Positions 8,234 to 16,770 of a stretch of 64,000 nt of DNA are shown here, one piece after another. The DNA is from Weissella minor. GTDB lineage: Bacteria; Bacillota; Bacilli; Lactobacillales; Lactobacillaceae. The stretch is from assembly GCF_001437425.1 (NCBI RefSeq), contig NZ_JQCD01000030.1:91343-155342 (forward strand), given 5' to 3'. The notes beneath the pieces are model-generated. The model was not told where the DNA came from and did not search any database. It saw nothing but the letters and a program-made list of their open reading frames with translations. Within the stretch, counting starts at the first letter, position 1, and each line of letters opens with the position of its first letter. Made by a program: the position numbers and the translations under genes.

Positions 8234-8240
8234 AACTCGA

Positions 8241-8278
8241 AAATGTTTAGATGCCCTTGGTTATCTAAACATTTTTTA
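8241..8278 (+). terminator. Terminator after mecA
   Basis: AAATGTTTAGAT (8241-8252) pairs with ATCTAAACATTT (8263-8274), followed by Ts. Confidence 0.85.
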
Positions 8279-8327
8279 TTTTAGCCAAAAATAGCGTCTC
8301 TTTTTTATAAGAGAAGGAGCAAGTGCT

Positions 8328-9230
8328 ATGCAAAAACATCGGGCTGAGCCAAATCAGCAACAATTATCGCAATGTCGTTGGTGTCATCAATCCATCTACT
8401 GTCGGCGCAAACCTGAGGGGCAATCGATTTATTGTCATCAAGCACAACGCACAAATCGTCCAGGTGAAAGTGGCAGTCATTTGCAAGGGAAACGATTCTT
8501 AAAACAGTTTTTTCAAAAGCAAGGGGCTCATGTTGAAAATGAGGTCTACTACTCGGATTTGCAGCAAAGACCGGATGTTTGGGTGCTGTGGCCAAATCAG
8601 GTTATTTGGGCGATTGAATATCAATGTGCCTATTTAACCTATGCGCAGTTCTTAAAACGAACGCAAGCCTATCAAAGTGTTAATTTACCTGTCTTTTGGA
8701 TTTTGGGTGCAAACTATGTTGGCAAAATACCCTATGCAGTTTTACATCTGGAGGCGCAGGGACTTGGTGCTGATTATAGTGATGGCGGGCAACTTAAAAG
8801 AATTCATTTTAATGGACAACAGGCTTGTGTGCGACAACAGCAATGTATTTATCCACAGCGTCTTTTGCAAAAGATTAGACAAGGGGTTCAAAAACAGCGT
8901 GCCCCTTATCAGCAATTACAGCAAAGGATATATTTGCGTGGTGGAAATTTACTGCAAATGCCAGCGGTTTGCTTGCCGACCACTTACTTGCCAGTGGGCC
9001 CACGTTTACCACATTGGTTTATATACTATGAACTATGGCTTTTATTACATGAACAAGCACGATCATATTCGGAACTTTTAGCATGTGTTGTTGAAACACC
9101 TTGGCATCAGAGTGTTTATATTTGTGAGCGTAAGTGGCAAGCATTTGTGTTGACAAAAATGCTACAGGCTTGGTTTAGTGCTGGCATTATTATCGCTGTA
9201 GCAGATCAGATTTGTTTAGTTGAAAAATAA
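8328..9230 (+). CDS. coiA: Competence protein CoiA-like nuclease
   Basis: CoiA is needed for genetic transformation in streptococci, where it is a late competence protein. The 300-residue product has an N-terminal zinc-ribbon-like segment (CRWCHQSIYC...YCHQ) and a restriction-endonuclease-like core (RPDVWVLWPNQVIWAIEYQCA, with Asp and the Glu-x-Gln pair) followed by RTQAYQSVNLPVFWILG, all typical of CoiA. The region is preceded by AAGGAG. A ComX/cin box is not obvious upstream, so whether it is competence-induced here cannot be judged. Confidence 0.88.
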   Translation: MQKHRAEPNQQQLSQCRWCHQSIYCRRKPEGQSIYCHQAQRTNRPGESGSHLQGKRFLKQFFQKQGAHVENEVYYSDLQQRPDVWVLWPNQVIWAIEYQCAYLTYAQFLKRTQAYQSVNLPVFWILGANYVGKIPYAVLHLEAQGLGADYSDGGQLKRIHFNGQQACVRQQQCIYPQRLLQKIRQGVQKQRAPYQQLQQRIYLRGGNLLQMPAVCLPTTYLPVGPRLPHWFIYYELWLLLHEQARSYSELLACVVETPWHQSVYICERKWQAFVLTKMLQAWFSAGIIIAVADQICLVEK

Positions 9231-9314
9231 GTTTATGAGAAAATTATCATTTTCCAACAACTAATGTTACAATATATGAAAGTTTAATTTCAATTTCTAA
9301 AGGAGTACAACATT

Positions 9315-11132
9315 ATGGCAAAAGAACTACCAACAAGAAGTGAAGTCCCAGTCAGTCAAACATGGGATTTAAGTACAATTTTTAAGACAGACGACGCTTG
9401 GCAGGAAGTTTTTGACGATGTTTTGGAACGTGTTGATAGTTCAGCATATTTTGCTGAACATGTGGCCGATTCAGGGGATGCCTTGTTAGGGGCGCTTGAG
9501 TATGGTCTTAGCTTGATGCGTGACCTAGAGAACTTATATGTTTATGCTTCAATGAAAAATGATCAGGATACGACCAATAATTACTATCAAGGTCTTTTTG
9601 ATCAAGTACAAGCTTTAGCTGCACGTGTTTCAAGTGCAATTGCCTTCTTTGATCCTGCTATCTTGGACTTAACAGATGAACAATGGCATGATTTCAAAGC
9701 AACTACACCAGCATTAAATAATTATCAACATTATTTTGATGCCATTTTGACTCAAAAAGGACATGTGCTTTCAGCTGATAAAGAAGCTTTGCTTGCGGCT
9801 GCAGGGGATGTTTTTGGTGCTTCAGAAAAAACATTTAGTATTTTGGATAATGCGGATATTACATTTGGAACGGTCGAAAATGCAGAAGGTGAAACTGAAC
9901 AACTCTCAAATGGTGTGTATGCGCGTTTGCTAGAGTCAACTGATCCAGAAGTTAGAAAGAATACTTTCCAAACATTTTATAAGTCATATATCGACTTAGA
10001 GAATACTTTTGCGTCAACTTTATCAAGTCATGTCAAAGGGCATAATTTCTTGGCACAAGCACATAATTATTCAAGTGCTCGTGAAGCTTCATTGGCACAT
10101 AATCAAGTGCCGGAGGTTGTTTACGATACTTTGGTAGAAGAAGTTAATAACGCATTGCCACTTTTGCAACGTTATGTCAGCTTGCGTAAGCAATTACTTG
10201 GATTAGATGAATTACATTCTTATGACTTGTATACACCGATTTTAGGTGAACCAGATTACAGTATCGATTATGAGTCAGCAAAAGCGGAAGCGTTAGAAGC
10301 ATTGGCCCCATTAGGTGAAGATTACTTGGCACATGTGAATGAAGCCTTTGATTCACGTTGGATTGATGTGATTGAAAATAAGGGTAAGCGTTCAGGTGCT
10401 TATTCTGGTGGTGCGTATGACACGAACCCATTTATGTTATTGAATTGGGTTGATAATCTAAACAATTTGTATACGTTGGTTCACGAAATGGGCCACAGTG
10501 TGCATAGTTATTTGACGCGTCATAATCAACCTTATCAATATGGAGATTATCCAATTTTCTTAGCTGAAATTGCCTCAACCACAAATGAAAACCTATTAAC
10601 AGATTATTTGTTGAAGCATGTTGAATCAAAACCATTACGTGCTTATATTTTGAACCAATATTTGGATGGTGTTAAGGGAACGGTCTTCCGTCAAACACAA
10701 TTTGCAGAGTTTGAACAATGGATGCATCAACAAGATGCAGCTGGCGTACCGTTGACCGCTGAAGTGTTGGATACGGCCTATGCTGAATTAAACCAACGTT
10801 ATTATGGTGATGCCTTGACGGCTGACCCTGAAATTGCCCATGAGTGGGAGCGTATTCCACATTTCTATTACAATTTCTATGTATTCCAATATAGTACTGG
10901 TTTTGCGGCTGCAACAGCGATGTCAGATCAAATTTTGACTGAAGGGCAACCGGCCGTTGATCGTTATAAGACATTCTTAAAGGCTGGATCATCTGCTTAT
11001 CCAATTGATGTGATGAAGCAAGCCGGGGTCGATATGACCCAAGCAGATTATTTGCGTGAAACATTTAACACATTTGAAGCGCGTCTTGAGGAATTCGAGC
11101 AATTAGTCACGGAACTGGCTCAAGCAGATTAA
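9315..11132 (+). CDS. pepF: Oligoendopeptidase F
   Basis: PepF is a cytoplasmic M3-family zinc metallopeptidase that cleaves oligopeptides of roughly 7-17 residues, supporting peptide nutrition and protein turnover. The 605 residues match the family length. The zinc site is HEMGH (His390, Glu391, His394), with the downstream zinc-ligand Glu in the following helix region (FLAEIASTTNE). The ATG follows AAAGGAG. It sits directly after coiA, a common lactobacillar arrangement. Confidence 0.97.
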   Translation: MAKELPTRSEVPVSQTWDLSTIFKTDDAWQEVFDDVLERVDSSAYFAEHVADSGDALLGALEYGLSLMRDLENLYVYASMKNDQDTTNNYYQGLFDQVQALAARVSSAIAFFDPAILDLTDEQWHDFKATTPALNNYQHYFDAILTQKGHVLSADKEALLAAAGDVFGASEKTFSILDNADITFGTVENAEGETEQLSNGVYARLLESTDPEVRKNTFQTFYKSYIDLENTFASTLSSHVKGHNFLAQAHNYSSAREASLAHNQVPEVVYDTLVEEVNNALPLLQRYVSLRKQLLGLDELHSYDLYTPILGEPDYSIDYESAKAEALEALAPLGEDYLAHVNEAFDSRWIDVIENKGKRSGAYSGGAYDTNPFMLLNWVDNLNNLYTLVHEMGHSVHSYLTRHNQPYQYGDYPIFLAEIASTTNENLLTDYLLKHVESKPLRAYILNQYLDGVKGTVFRQTQFAEFEQWMHQQDAAGVPLTAEVLDTAYAELNQRYYGDALTADPEIAHEWERIPHFYYNFYVFQYSTGFAAATAMSDQILTEGQPAVDRYKTFLKAGSSAYPIDVMKQAGVDMTQADYLRETFNTFEARLEEFEQLVTELAQAD

Positions 11133-11197
11133 TTTATGGTGATTGTTAAACCGATCCGTTTGCAAATGGAATCCCGTAAAAAGATATTGTTTTTGAA

Positions 11198-11226
11198 TTG
11201 AAAGCCCTGTCCTAAACAGGTACAAT
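11198..11226 (+). promoter_or_regulatory. Promoter of the DUF948/YtxH-like pair
   Basis: TTGAAA (11198-11203) and TACAAT (11221-11226) with a 17-base spacer, 37 bases before the DUF948 gene. Confidence 0.65.
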
Positions 11227-11263
11227 GTAGAAGCATAAGAAAAAAGTTTACTGGAGGTTTAAT

Positions 11264-11677
11264 ATGTCATTAGGTGGTTTAGCTTGGCTAATTGTGGCCA
11301 TTGCCATTTTGATTTTGTTTGGCTCAATTGCGTTACTTGTGTATCGTATCACCAAGCCATTAAAAAATGTTTTAGTGGATGCGGATATTATTGCCCGTGA
11401 AGCTGATGAATTGATGGCAAATGCTAATACATTATTGGTTGATGTAAATGGTAAGGTAAGTACGCTTGATCCTGCCGTTAAGGCAGTTGCTGATTTAGGT
11501 GTTTCAGTTTCTGATTTGAATTCAGCAACTAAAAACCTAACTGGTAAGGCGCGTTCATCAAACGCATCAAAAGGGGCTTCAGCCTTTTCAACCATGAATA
11601 ACATGCGCAAGAATCATAAGTCAAAAGCTAAGAGCAGTTCAACTGCTACAGAAGCAGCGACAGAAGTCACAGAATAA
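11264..11677 (+). CDS. DUF948 domain-containing membrane protein
   Basis: A 137-residue protein with one N-terminal membrane helix (about residues 4-28, GLAWLIVAIAILILFGSIALLVYRI) and a predicted extended helix typical of DUF948 (VDADIIAREADELMANANTLLVDVNGKV, VADLGVSVSDLN), ending in a Lys/Ser/Thr-rich tail. B. subtilis YtxG belongs to this family and is encoded beside ytxH in a general-stress operon. The ATG follows GGAGG. Function is unknown; the following YtxH-like gene 14 bases downstream supports a joint envelope role. Confidence 0.82.
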   Translation: MSLGGLAWLIVAIAILILFGSIALLVYRITKPLKNVLVDADIIAREADELMANANTLLVDVNGKVSTLDPAVKAVADLGVSVSDLNSATKNLTGKARSSNASKGASAFSTMNNMRKNHKSKAKSSSTATEAATEVTE

Positions 11678-11691
11678 GCGAGGTGCTAAAA

Positions 11692-12426
11692 ATGGGCAAG
11701 AATTTATTTAAAACAGTTTTGGTCGGTGGTGCAATTGCAGCAACTGGGTATGTTGTTTATAAGCGCCTTGACCAAAAGCAACAAACTGAAATTCAAAATG
11801 GTTTCGATAAGTTAAGTGATGATGCAAAAGGCTATCTTGAAGATGCGCAATACGCCGTGAATGATTTAGTGAATAAGGCCGGCTTGGACGAACAAGTGGC
11901 CCAATTGACTGATTCAGCCAGTGCAGCTAGTGAAAATGTGCAAAAGCACACAAAGAACTGGTGGCATAAGGCGCAAAAGTCGCTTGAAGAGGCGCGTCAA
12001 ACAGCGGAAGCTAAAAAAGATGATGTTGAAGAAACAATTGTTGTAAGCTTAGACAATTTAGATGAAATTGAAGCTGAAGCAAAGGCACAAGTTGACGATA
12101 TCGATGCTGATCAAGCTGCTAAAGCTGTATCAGATAAGGTAAAGGAAGTTGCGCCTGACGCGAGCGATATTCAACATGTTGCTGACAAGGCCAAGGAAGT
12201 TGCACCAGCTGATAAGGTCCAAGCAGTTGCTGACAAAGCAAAAGATTTGGATACGGATCAATTGGCACAAAGTGCAGCTGCTAAGACAAAGACAGCAGCT
12301 GACCGTGTTCAAGCAGCAGCAGATCGTGAAAATGGTTTAGCCGAATCTGGTAAAGCCGCACTTTCAAATAGCAAGAAAAATGGATTGGCTGATTCTGGTA
12401 AAACAGGACTTGCTGATACAAAATAA
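11692..12426 (+). CDS. YtxH-like membrane-anchored helical protein
   Basis: A 244-residue protein with an N-terminal hydrophobic helix (TVLVGGAIAATGYVVYKRL, about 7-25) and a long charged Ala/Asp/Lys/Gln-rich helical region with semi-regular repeats (VADKAKEV/VADKAKDL, SGKAALSNSKKNGLADSGKTGLAD). The layout matches YtxH-like proteins, often encoded after DUF948 genes and stress-induced in Bacillus. The ATG at 11692 is preferred because GCGAGGTG lies at the proper distance; an in-frame GTG at 11683 falls inside that ribosome binding site. The near-repeats in the C-terminal third may vary between strains. Confidence 0.68.
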   Translation: MGKNLFKTVLVGGAIAATGYVVYKRLDQKQQTEIQNGFDKLSDDAKGYLEDAQYAVNDLVNKAGLDEQVAQLTDSASAASENVQKHTKNWWHKAQKSLEEARQTAEAKKDDVEETIVVSLDNLDEIEAEAKAQVDDIDADQAAKAVSDKVKEVAPDASDIQHVADKAKEVAPADKVQAVADKAKDLDTDQLAQSAAAKTKTAADRVQAAADRENGLAESGKAALSNSKKNGLADSGKTGLADTK

Positions 12427-12435
12427 TAAATTTTT

Positions 12436-12472
12436 AAAAAGGCGTTAGGCGTTGATCTAACGCCTTTTTTTT
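12436..12472 (+). terminator. Terminator after the YtxH-like gene
   Basis: AAAAAGGCGTTAG pairs with CTAACGCCTTTTT and ends in eight Ts. Confidence 0.9.
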
Positions 12473-12503
12473 GTGCTTTTGAATAAAAAAAGTTAAAAAC
12501 TAA

Positions 12504-12561
12504 TTGACAAAACACGTAATTGTTCATATCATTTGATTATCGAATGTTTCGATGTTCGAAA
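12504..12561 (+). promoter_or_regulatory. fab operon promoter with two FabT-like operators
   Basis: TTGACA (12504-12509) and TATCAT (12527-12532) are separated by 17 bases. Two imperfect copies of one palindrome follow: ATTTGA-TTA-TCGAAT (12531-12545, one mismatch) and TTTCGA-TGT-TCGAAA (12547-12561, perfect), 16 bases apart. They overlap the -10 box and initial transcribed region. Shape and place agree with operators of FabT, the MarR-type repressor encoded as the second gene of this operon, which in streptococci and enterococci binds with acyl-ACP as co-repressor. Confidence 0.72.
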
Positions 12562-12581
12562 TAAAAAACAAGGAGTTTTAT

Positions 12582-13028
12582 ATGGTTGCATTAAGTACGA
12601 CTGAAGTGATGGATTTAATTCCAAATCGTTATCCCATTTTATACATTGACTATGTTGATGAGATGACCCCAGATGAATCATTGATTGCGACTAAGAATGT
12701 GACAATCAATGAACCATATTTTCAAGGGCATTTTCCGAATAATCCAGTTATGCCAGGTGTCTTAACAATTGAAACAATGGCCCAGGCAGCATCAATTTTG
12801 ATTCTGTCATCACCAAAGTTTGTGGGCAAGACGGCATATATGACTGGCGTTGACAAAGCGAAGTTTAAGCGGATGATTAAACCGGGTGACACATTGAAAG
12901 TACATGTGCAATTTGGTAATTTACGTGAGAACATGGGAACGGTTAAAGTTCAGACCTATGTCGATGAACAATTAGCGACAAGTGCTGAATTGATGTTCAT
13001 TGTTTCAGATGATGAGCAAGCAAAATAA
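12582..13028 (+). CDS. fabZ: FabZ-family (3R)-hydroxyacyl-ACP dehydratase, first paralogue (possibly FabN-like)
   Basis: A hot-dog-fold dehydratase of 148 residues that removes water from 3-hydroxyacyl-ACP. The catalytic pair is His50 (FQGHFPNNPVMPG) and Glu64 (VLTIETMAQA). The ATG at 12582 follows AGGAG; the upstream in-frame ATG at 12552 lies in the operator. It occupies the first operon position, where streptococci encode FabM, the trans-2/cis-3-decenoyl isomerase. As no FabM or FabA is present in this operon, this copy may also isomerise, as enterococcal FabN does. Sequence alone cannot tell FabZ from FabN. Confidence 0.88.
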   Translation: MVALSTTEVMDLIPNRYPILYIDYVDEMTPDESLIATKNVTINEPYFQGHFPNNPVMPGVLTIETMAQAASILILSSPKFVGKTAYMTGVDKAKFKRMIKPGDTLKVHVQFGNLRENMGTVKVQTYVDEQLATSAELMFIVSDDEQAK

Positions 13029-13045
13029 AAGATGGAGAAATAGCA

Positions 13046-13507
13046 ATGGTTGCAAGTGAGGATACTTTTGAAGAAATCAATGATGCACTTGTAGACGTGT
13101 TTAATAATGTGGGTTGGATTGAAGAAGCTTCGTTGCATAATTCTGATTTTAAAGACATATCATTAAAAGAGATGCATATTATTGCGGCCATTTCGATGTA
13201 CAAAGAACCAAGTGCATCTGAAGTAGCCAAGATTGTTCATCTAACACCGAGTTCAATGACGACGGCGGTTGATAAGTTAGTAAAAAAAGGCTATGTTGAA
13301 CGACGGCGTTCGCAATCAGATCGTCGCATGGTGCGTTTGGGATTGACCCATCGAGGTCGCGTTGTCTATCGTGCTCATCAGGCTTTCCATCGTCATTTAA
13401 CACATTATTTAGTTGATTCACTTGATGTATCTGATATGCGGGTGGTTGAAGATGCCATTTTACATCTTCAAGAATATTTGCATAACTTAAATCATTCTAT
13501 TAATTAA
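13046..13507 (+). CDS. fabT: MarR-family repressor FabT
   Basis: A 153-residue winged-helix protein with the MarR recognition region (SASEVAKIVHLTPSSMTTAVDKLVKKGYVERRRSQSDRRMV shown in part by its wing motif RRRSQSDRRMVRLG). Location between the first dehydratase and fabH is the standard place of FabT, which represses the whole operon when bound to long-chain acyl-ACP, so exogenous fatty acids shut down synthesis. The operators at the head of the operon fit autoregulation. It starts 17 bases after fabZ1. Confidence 0.92.
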   Translation: MVASEDTFEEINDALVDVFNNVGWIEEASLHNSDFKDISLKEMHIIAAISMYKEPSASEVAKIVHLTPSSMTTAVDKLVKKGYVERRRSQSDRRMVRLGLTHRGRVVYRAHQAFHRHLTHYLVDSLDVSDMRVVEDAILHLQEYLHNLNHSIN

Positions 13508-13517
13508 AGATAATCCG

Positions 13518-14489
13518 ATGGAAAAATTTTCAATTTTAGCAACGGCCTTATCAACTCCCAGTAAAGTTGTGACAAATGATGATCTATCAGCAATGATGGA
13601 TACTTCTGATGATTGGATTAGCAGTCGTACAGGAATTCATCAACGTCATGTAACGACGGGGCAAACCACGACGGATTTAGCCGTGGATGTCGCCCAACAA
13701 TTACTTCAAACGGCTGGGATGTCAGCAGACCAACTTGATTTTATTTTGGTGGCAACGATGTCACCAGATGCACTCGCACCAACTGTGGCAACGCAAGTTC
13801 AAAGTCAAATTGGTGCGACACATGCATTTGGATTAGATATTAATGCCGCATGTGCAGGTTTTGTGCATGCTATGAGTGTCGCAAGTAAGTTGTTGATGGG
13901 ATCCTATCAAACTGGTTTGGTGATTGGCGCGGAGACGCTCAGTCGCTTAGTTGATTGGGATGATCGTTCAACGGCTGTATTGTTTGGGGATGGTGCTGGT
14001 GGTGTGTTGCTAACACAAACCAATGAACCAACCGGTTTATTAAGTGAAGGTTTGCATGCCTATGGCGCGCAAGGTGAGGCGTTAACAGCCGGACAACTAA
14101 GTCAACAGACACCTTTTAACCCCAGCGATGTATCAACGTTATTACCCTTTAAGATGAATGGACAAGCTGTTTATCAGTTTGCAACACGTCGCGTACCTGA
14201 GCTCATTAATGAGGTGGTACAAGCGGCAGACCTCACAATTGAGGATGTTGATTTATTTATCTTACATCAAGCGAATGCACGAATCGTTAAAAGTATTGCG
14301 AATCGTTTGCAACAACCGCTTGAAAAATTCCCAATGAATGTTGCCGATTATGGTAATACCAGTGCTGCAAGTATTCCAATTCTGTTAGCTGAATTGCAAG
14401 CAGCTGGAAAAGTGAAACCAGGTCAAAAAATTATGTTGGCAGGTTTTGGTGCAGGTCTTTCAACTGGTGGGACACTGATTCAAATTTAA
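13518..14489 (+). CDS. fabH: Beta-ketoacyl-ACP synthase III
   Basis: FabH starts fatty acid synthesis by condensing acetyl-CoA (or branched acyl-CoA) with malonyl-ACP. The 323-residue sequence carries the Cys-His-Asn triad: Cys112 (NAACAGF), His250 (LHQANARI) and Asn280 (YGNTSAAS). The ATG lies 10 bases after the fabT stop without a strong ribosome binding site, suggesting translational coupling. Confidence 0.97.
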   Translation: MEKFSILATALSTPSKVVTNDDLSAMMDTSDDWISSRTGIHQRHVTTGQTTTDLAVDVAQQLLQTAGMSADQLDFILVATMSPDALAPTVATQVQSQIGATHAFGLDINAACAGFVHAMSVASKLLMGSYQTGLVIGAETLSRLVDWDDRSTAVLFGDGAGGVLLTQTNEPTGLLSEGLHAYGAQGEALTAGQLSQQTPFNPSDVSTLLPFKMNGQAVYQFATRRVPELINEVVQAADLTIEDVDLFILHQANARIVKSIANRLQQPLEKFPMNVADYGNTSAASIPILLAELQAAGKVKPGQKIMLAGFGAGLSTGGTLIQI

Positions 14490-14501
14490 GTTATAATAGA
14501 G

Positions 14502-14559
14502 ATTATGCTTAACGGCATAATATGATTTTAGAAGAATTAGTTAACGTCGTTAACTAATT
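14502..14559 (+). promoter_or_regulatory. Two inverted repeats upstream of acpP
   Basis: Between fabH and acpP are two perfect inverted repeats. ATTATGC (14502-14508) and GCATAAT (14515-14521) enclose TTAACG. AATTAGTTAACG (14535-14546) and CGTTAACTAATT (14548-14559) enclose one base. TTAACG occurs three times (14509, 14541, 14559). No T tract follows, so this is not an ordinary terminator. TATAAT at 14492-14497 could be a -10 box, placing both repeats in a 5' UTR. The roles of operator, mRNA-stabilising hairpin or processing site cannot be separated by eye. Confidence 0.55.
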
Positions 14560-14604
14560 TAACGACACAAACATTTACTAGACAAATAAGAGGAGTTTTT
14601 TAAC

Positions 14605-14847
14605 ATGACTAACGAAGAGATTTTTAACAAGGTACAAGCAATTTTGATGGACCAATTTGATTTGGAAAGCAATGAAGTGCAATTGACAACAAACTTTGAA
14701 AACGACATGGAAGTTGATTCATTGGACTTGTTTGAAGTATTAAACAAGGTTGAAGAAGAATTCGATATTGAATTGGAAGTTGCTGAAGATATTGCATCTG
14801 TTCAAGACCTAGTTAACAAGATTCAAGAACAATTAAGCGCAAAGTAA
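14605..14847 (+). CDS. acpP: Acyl carrier protein
   Basis: An 80-residue acidic carrier protein. Ser39 in DSLDLFEVLNKVEEEF is the attachment site for 4'-phosphopantetheine, on which acyl chains are elongated. The ATG follows GAGGAG, a strong ribosome binding site in keeping with the high level of ACP needed. A separate upstream region with inverted repeats (14502-14559) suggests extra control relative to fabH. Confidence 0.97.
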   Translation: MTNEEIFNKVQAILMDQFDLESNEVQLTTNFENDMEVDSLDLFEVLNKVEEEFDIELEVAEDIASVQDLVNKIQEQLSAK

Positions 14848-14866
14848 TTCACATTAAGGAGTAAAC

Positions 14867-15832
14867 ATGAACGTACAGTTAAATAACCCTATTTTTGAAA
14901 AGTTGGGGATGACTTATCCAATCATTCAAGGTGGTATGGCTTGGGCTGGAACGGGTCACTTAGCTGGTTCTGTTTCTGAAGCCGGTGGCCTTGGTATTAT
15001 TGGAATTGGTTATTGGCATGCGGACCAAGTTCGTACTGAAATTCGACGTGCACGTGAAGTGACTGACCGTCCCTTTGGGGTCAACGTGATGTTGATGTCA
15101 CGTCATATTCGCGAAGTTTTTGATGTCATTATTGAAGAAGGCATTAAGGTCGTTGCAACTGGGGCTGGTGATCCGTCACCATTCCTAGAAGAATTACATG
15201 AACATGGGATTATTGTGATGCCAGTTGTGCCATCCGTTGCCCTTGCTAAGATGATGGAAAAGAAAGGTGTCGATGCGGTTGTCGCTGAAGGTGCCGAATC
15301 CGGTGGACATATCGGTTCACTATCAACGATGGCGTTGGTCCCACAAGTTGTTGATGCCGTGAATATCCCGGTTATTGCAGCTGGTGGTATTGGGGATGGA
15401 CGTGGTACTGCTGCTGCTGTGATGCTTGGTGCTAGTGGGGTTCAAATGGGAACGCGTTTCCTTGCTTCTGAGGAATCTGAAATTCATGAGAACTTTAAAA
15501 ACGCCGTTGTTAAAGCACGCGATATTGATACAGTTGTCACAGGTGAATTATTAGGTAACCGTGCGCGTGTCTTGAAAACCAAAATGTCTAAGCAATACAT
15601 TAAAAATGAACGTCTCGAAGTGACGAAGCCAAAGCCAGACGCTGATGCGATGGAAAAGCTTGAAAATGGTACTTTGAAAAACGCCGTGATTGATGGTGAT
15701 AAAAATACTGGTGCGTTCATGGCTGGTGAGATTGCAGGATTGATTAAGGAAGTGGAACCCGTTTCTCAAATTTTGGAGCAGACGTGGAGCCAAGCATCTG
15801 AATTATTGACGCAATCTTGGGGGACTCATTAA
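14867..15832 (+). CDS. fabK: Enoyl-ACP reductase II (FMN-dependent)
   Basis: FabK reduces the enoyl-ACP double bond in the last step of each elongation cycle, using FMN and NAD(P)H; it replaces FabI in many Lactobacillales and is insensitive to triclosan. The 321-residue TIM barrel starts with the family signature (YPIIQGGMAWAGTGHLAG), has the VVAEGAESGGHIG loop and the phosphate-binding AAGGIGDGRG. The ATG follows AAGGAG. The stop codon overlaps the fabD start by one base. Confidence 0.97.
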   Translation: MNVQLNNPIFEKLGMTYPIIQGGMAWAGTGHLAGSVSEAGGLGIIGIGYWHADQVRTEIRRAREVTDRPFGVNVMLMSRHIREVFDVIIEEGIKVVATGAGDPSPFLEELHEHGIIVMPVVPSVALAKMMEKKGVDAVVAEGAESGGHIGSLSTMALVPQVVDAVNIPVIAAGGIGDGRGTAAAVMLGASGVQMGTRFLASEESEIHENFKNAVVKARDIDTVVTGELLGNRARVLKTKMSKQYIKNERLEVTKPKPDADAMEKLENGTLKNAVIDGDKNTGAFMAGEIAGLIKEVEPVSQILEQTWSQASELLTQSWGTH

Positions 15833-16770
15833 TGCGAATTGGATTGTTATTAAGTGGCCAAGGTGCACAAAAAGCCGGCATGGGGCGTGATCTATTTGAT
15901 AGTAACGCAGACTATCGTGCTGTTGTTGAACGCGCTAGCGAGTTAATGGGATGTGATTTTCAAAAGGATATTTTGGAGGATGACGCCAAGTTAGCTCAGA
16001 CACAATATGCGCAAGTTGCCATTTATACAATGTCAATGGGAATTTATGCTGCGTTAGATGATGCGATTAAAGAGCAAGTTGTTGGGACCCTAGGCCTTAG
16101 TTTAGGTGAATATACAGCTTTAACCATTGCAGGGAGTCTCACTTTTGATCAAGCATTTAATATTTTGAAAGATCGCGGTCGCTTTATGCAAGCTGCAAGT
16201 GAAGAAGTTTCTAGTAAAATGATTGTTGTATTAAGCGAACAACAAGCAGAAATTTTGAAATTAATGCAACAAGCACAAAGCGAAGGCGCAACGCTATATC
16301 CTGCTAATTTTAATACACCAAAGCAGTTGGTCATTGCCGGACTTGGTTCTGATATTGACAGTTTTACCAATACACTAACAGCTAAAGATATCCGTGTGGT
16401 ACCGCTAGCTGTTAGTGGGGCTTTTCATACACCCTTTATGGCGAGTGCGGGGACCAAATTAGTGGAACGTTTAGCAACCGAATCATTTGGGGCTTTAACG
16501 ATGCCAGTTTATTCAAACACAACTGGTCGTGTCTTTGAGGATATTCAGGCAACCCTAAACGAGCAAATTGTTAAGCCAACGCATTTTTCAGATGCAATGT
16601 TGGCAATGGCAGATGCCGGTTTGGATGCAACGATTGAATTAGGACCAGATAAAACATTAACAAAATTTGCTAAGCAAATGCTTGATAAGGATGTTGCGCG
16701 TTATAGTATTAATGACTTAGCATCTTTGGAGAGTGTGACGCTAAAATTAGCTGAAGGCGAGGAAATCTGA
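15832..16770 (+). CDS. fabD: Malonyl-CoA:ACP transacylase
   Basis: FabD loads malonate from CoA onto ACP. The 312-residue protein has the nucleophile Ser90 (GLSLGEYTAL) and the partner His199 (GAFHTPFM). I chose the ATG at 15832, which overlaps the fabK stop (TAATG), because the sequence from MRIGLLLSGQG matches the family N-terminus; the in-frame start at 15817 adds five unrelated residues. The 3' end overlaps fabG by one base. Confidence 0.97.
   Translation: MRIGLLLSGQGAQKAGMGRDLFDSNADYRAVVERASELMGCDFQKDILEDDAKLAQTQYAQVAIYTMSMGIYAALDDAIKEQVVGTLGLSLGEYTALTIAGSLTFDQAFNILKDRGRFMQAASEEVSSKMIVVLSEQQAEILKLMQQAQSEGATLYPANFNTPKQLVIAGLGSDIDSFTNTLTAKDIRVVPLAVSGAFHTPFMASAGTKLVERLATESFGALTMPVYSNTTGRVFEDIQATLNEQIVKPTHFSDAMLAMADAGLDATIELGPDKTLTKFAKQMLDKDVARYSINDLASLESVTLKLAEGEEI

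Noticed and set aside
8677..9081. 134-residue frame inside coiA
   Set aside because: It lies in another frame of the intact CoiA gene, with no start signal of its own.
11692..12426. Late embryogenesis-like stress protein suggested by the Ala/Lys repeats
   Set aside because: The N-terminal membrane helix and the upstream DUF948 gene fit a YtxH-like protein better.
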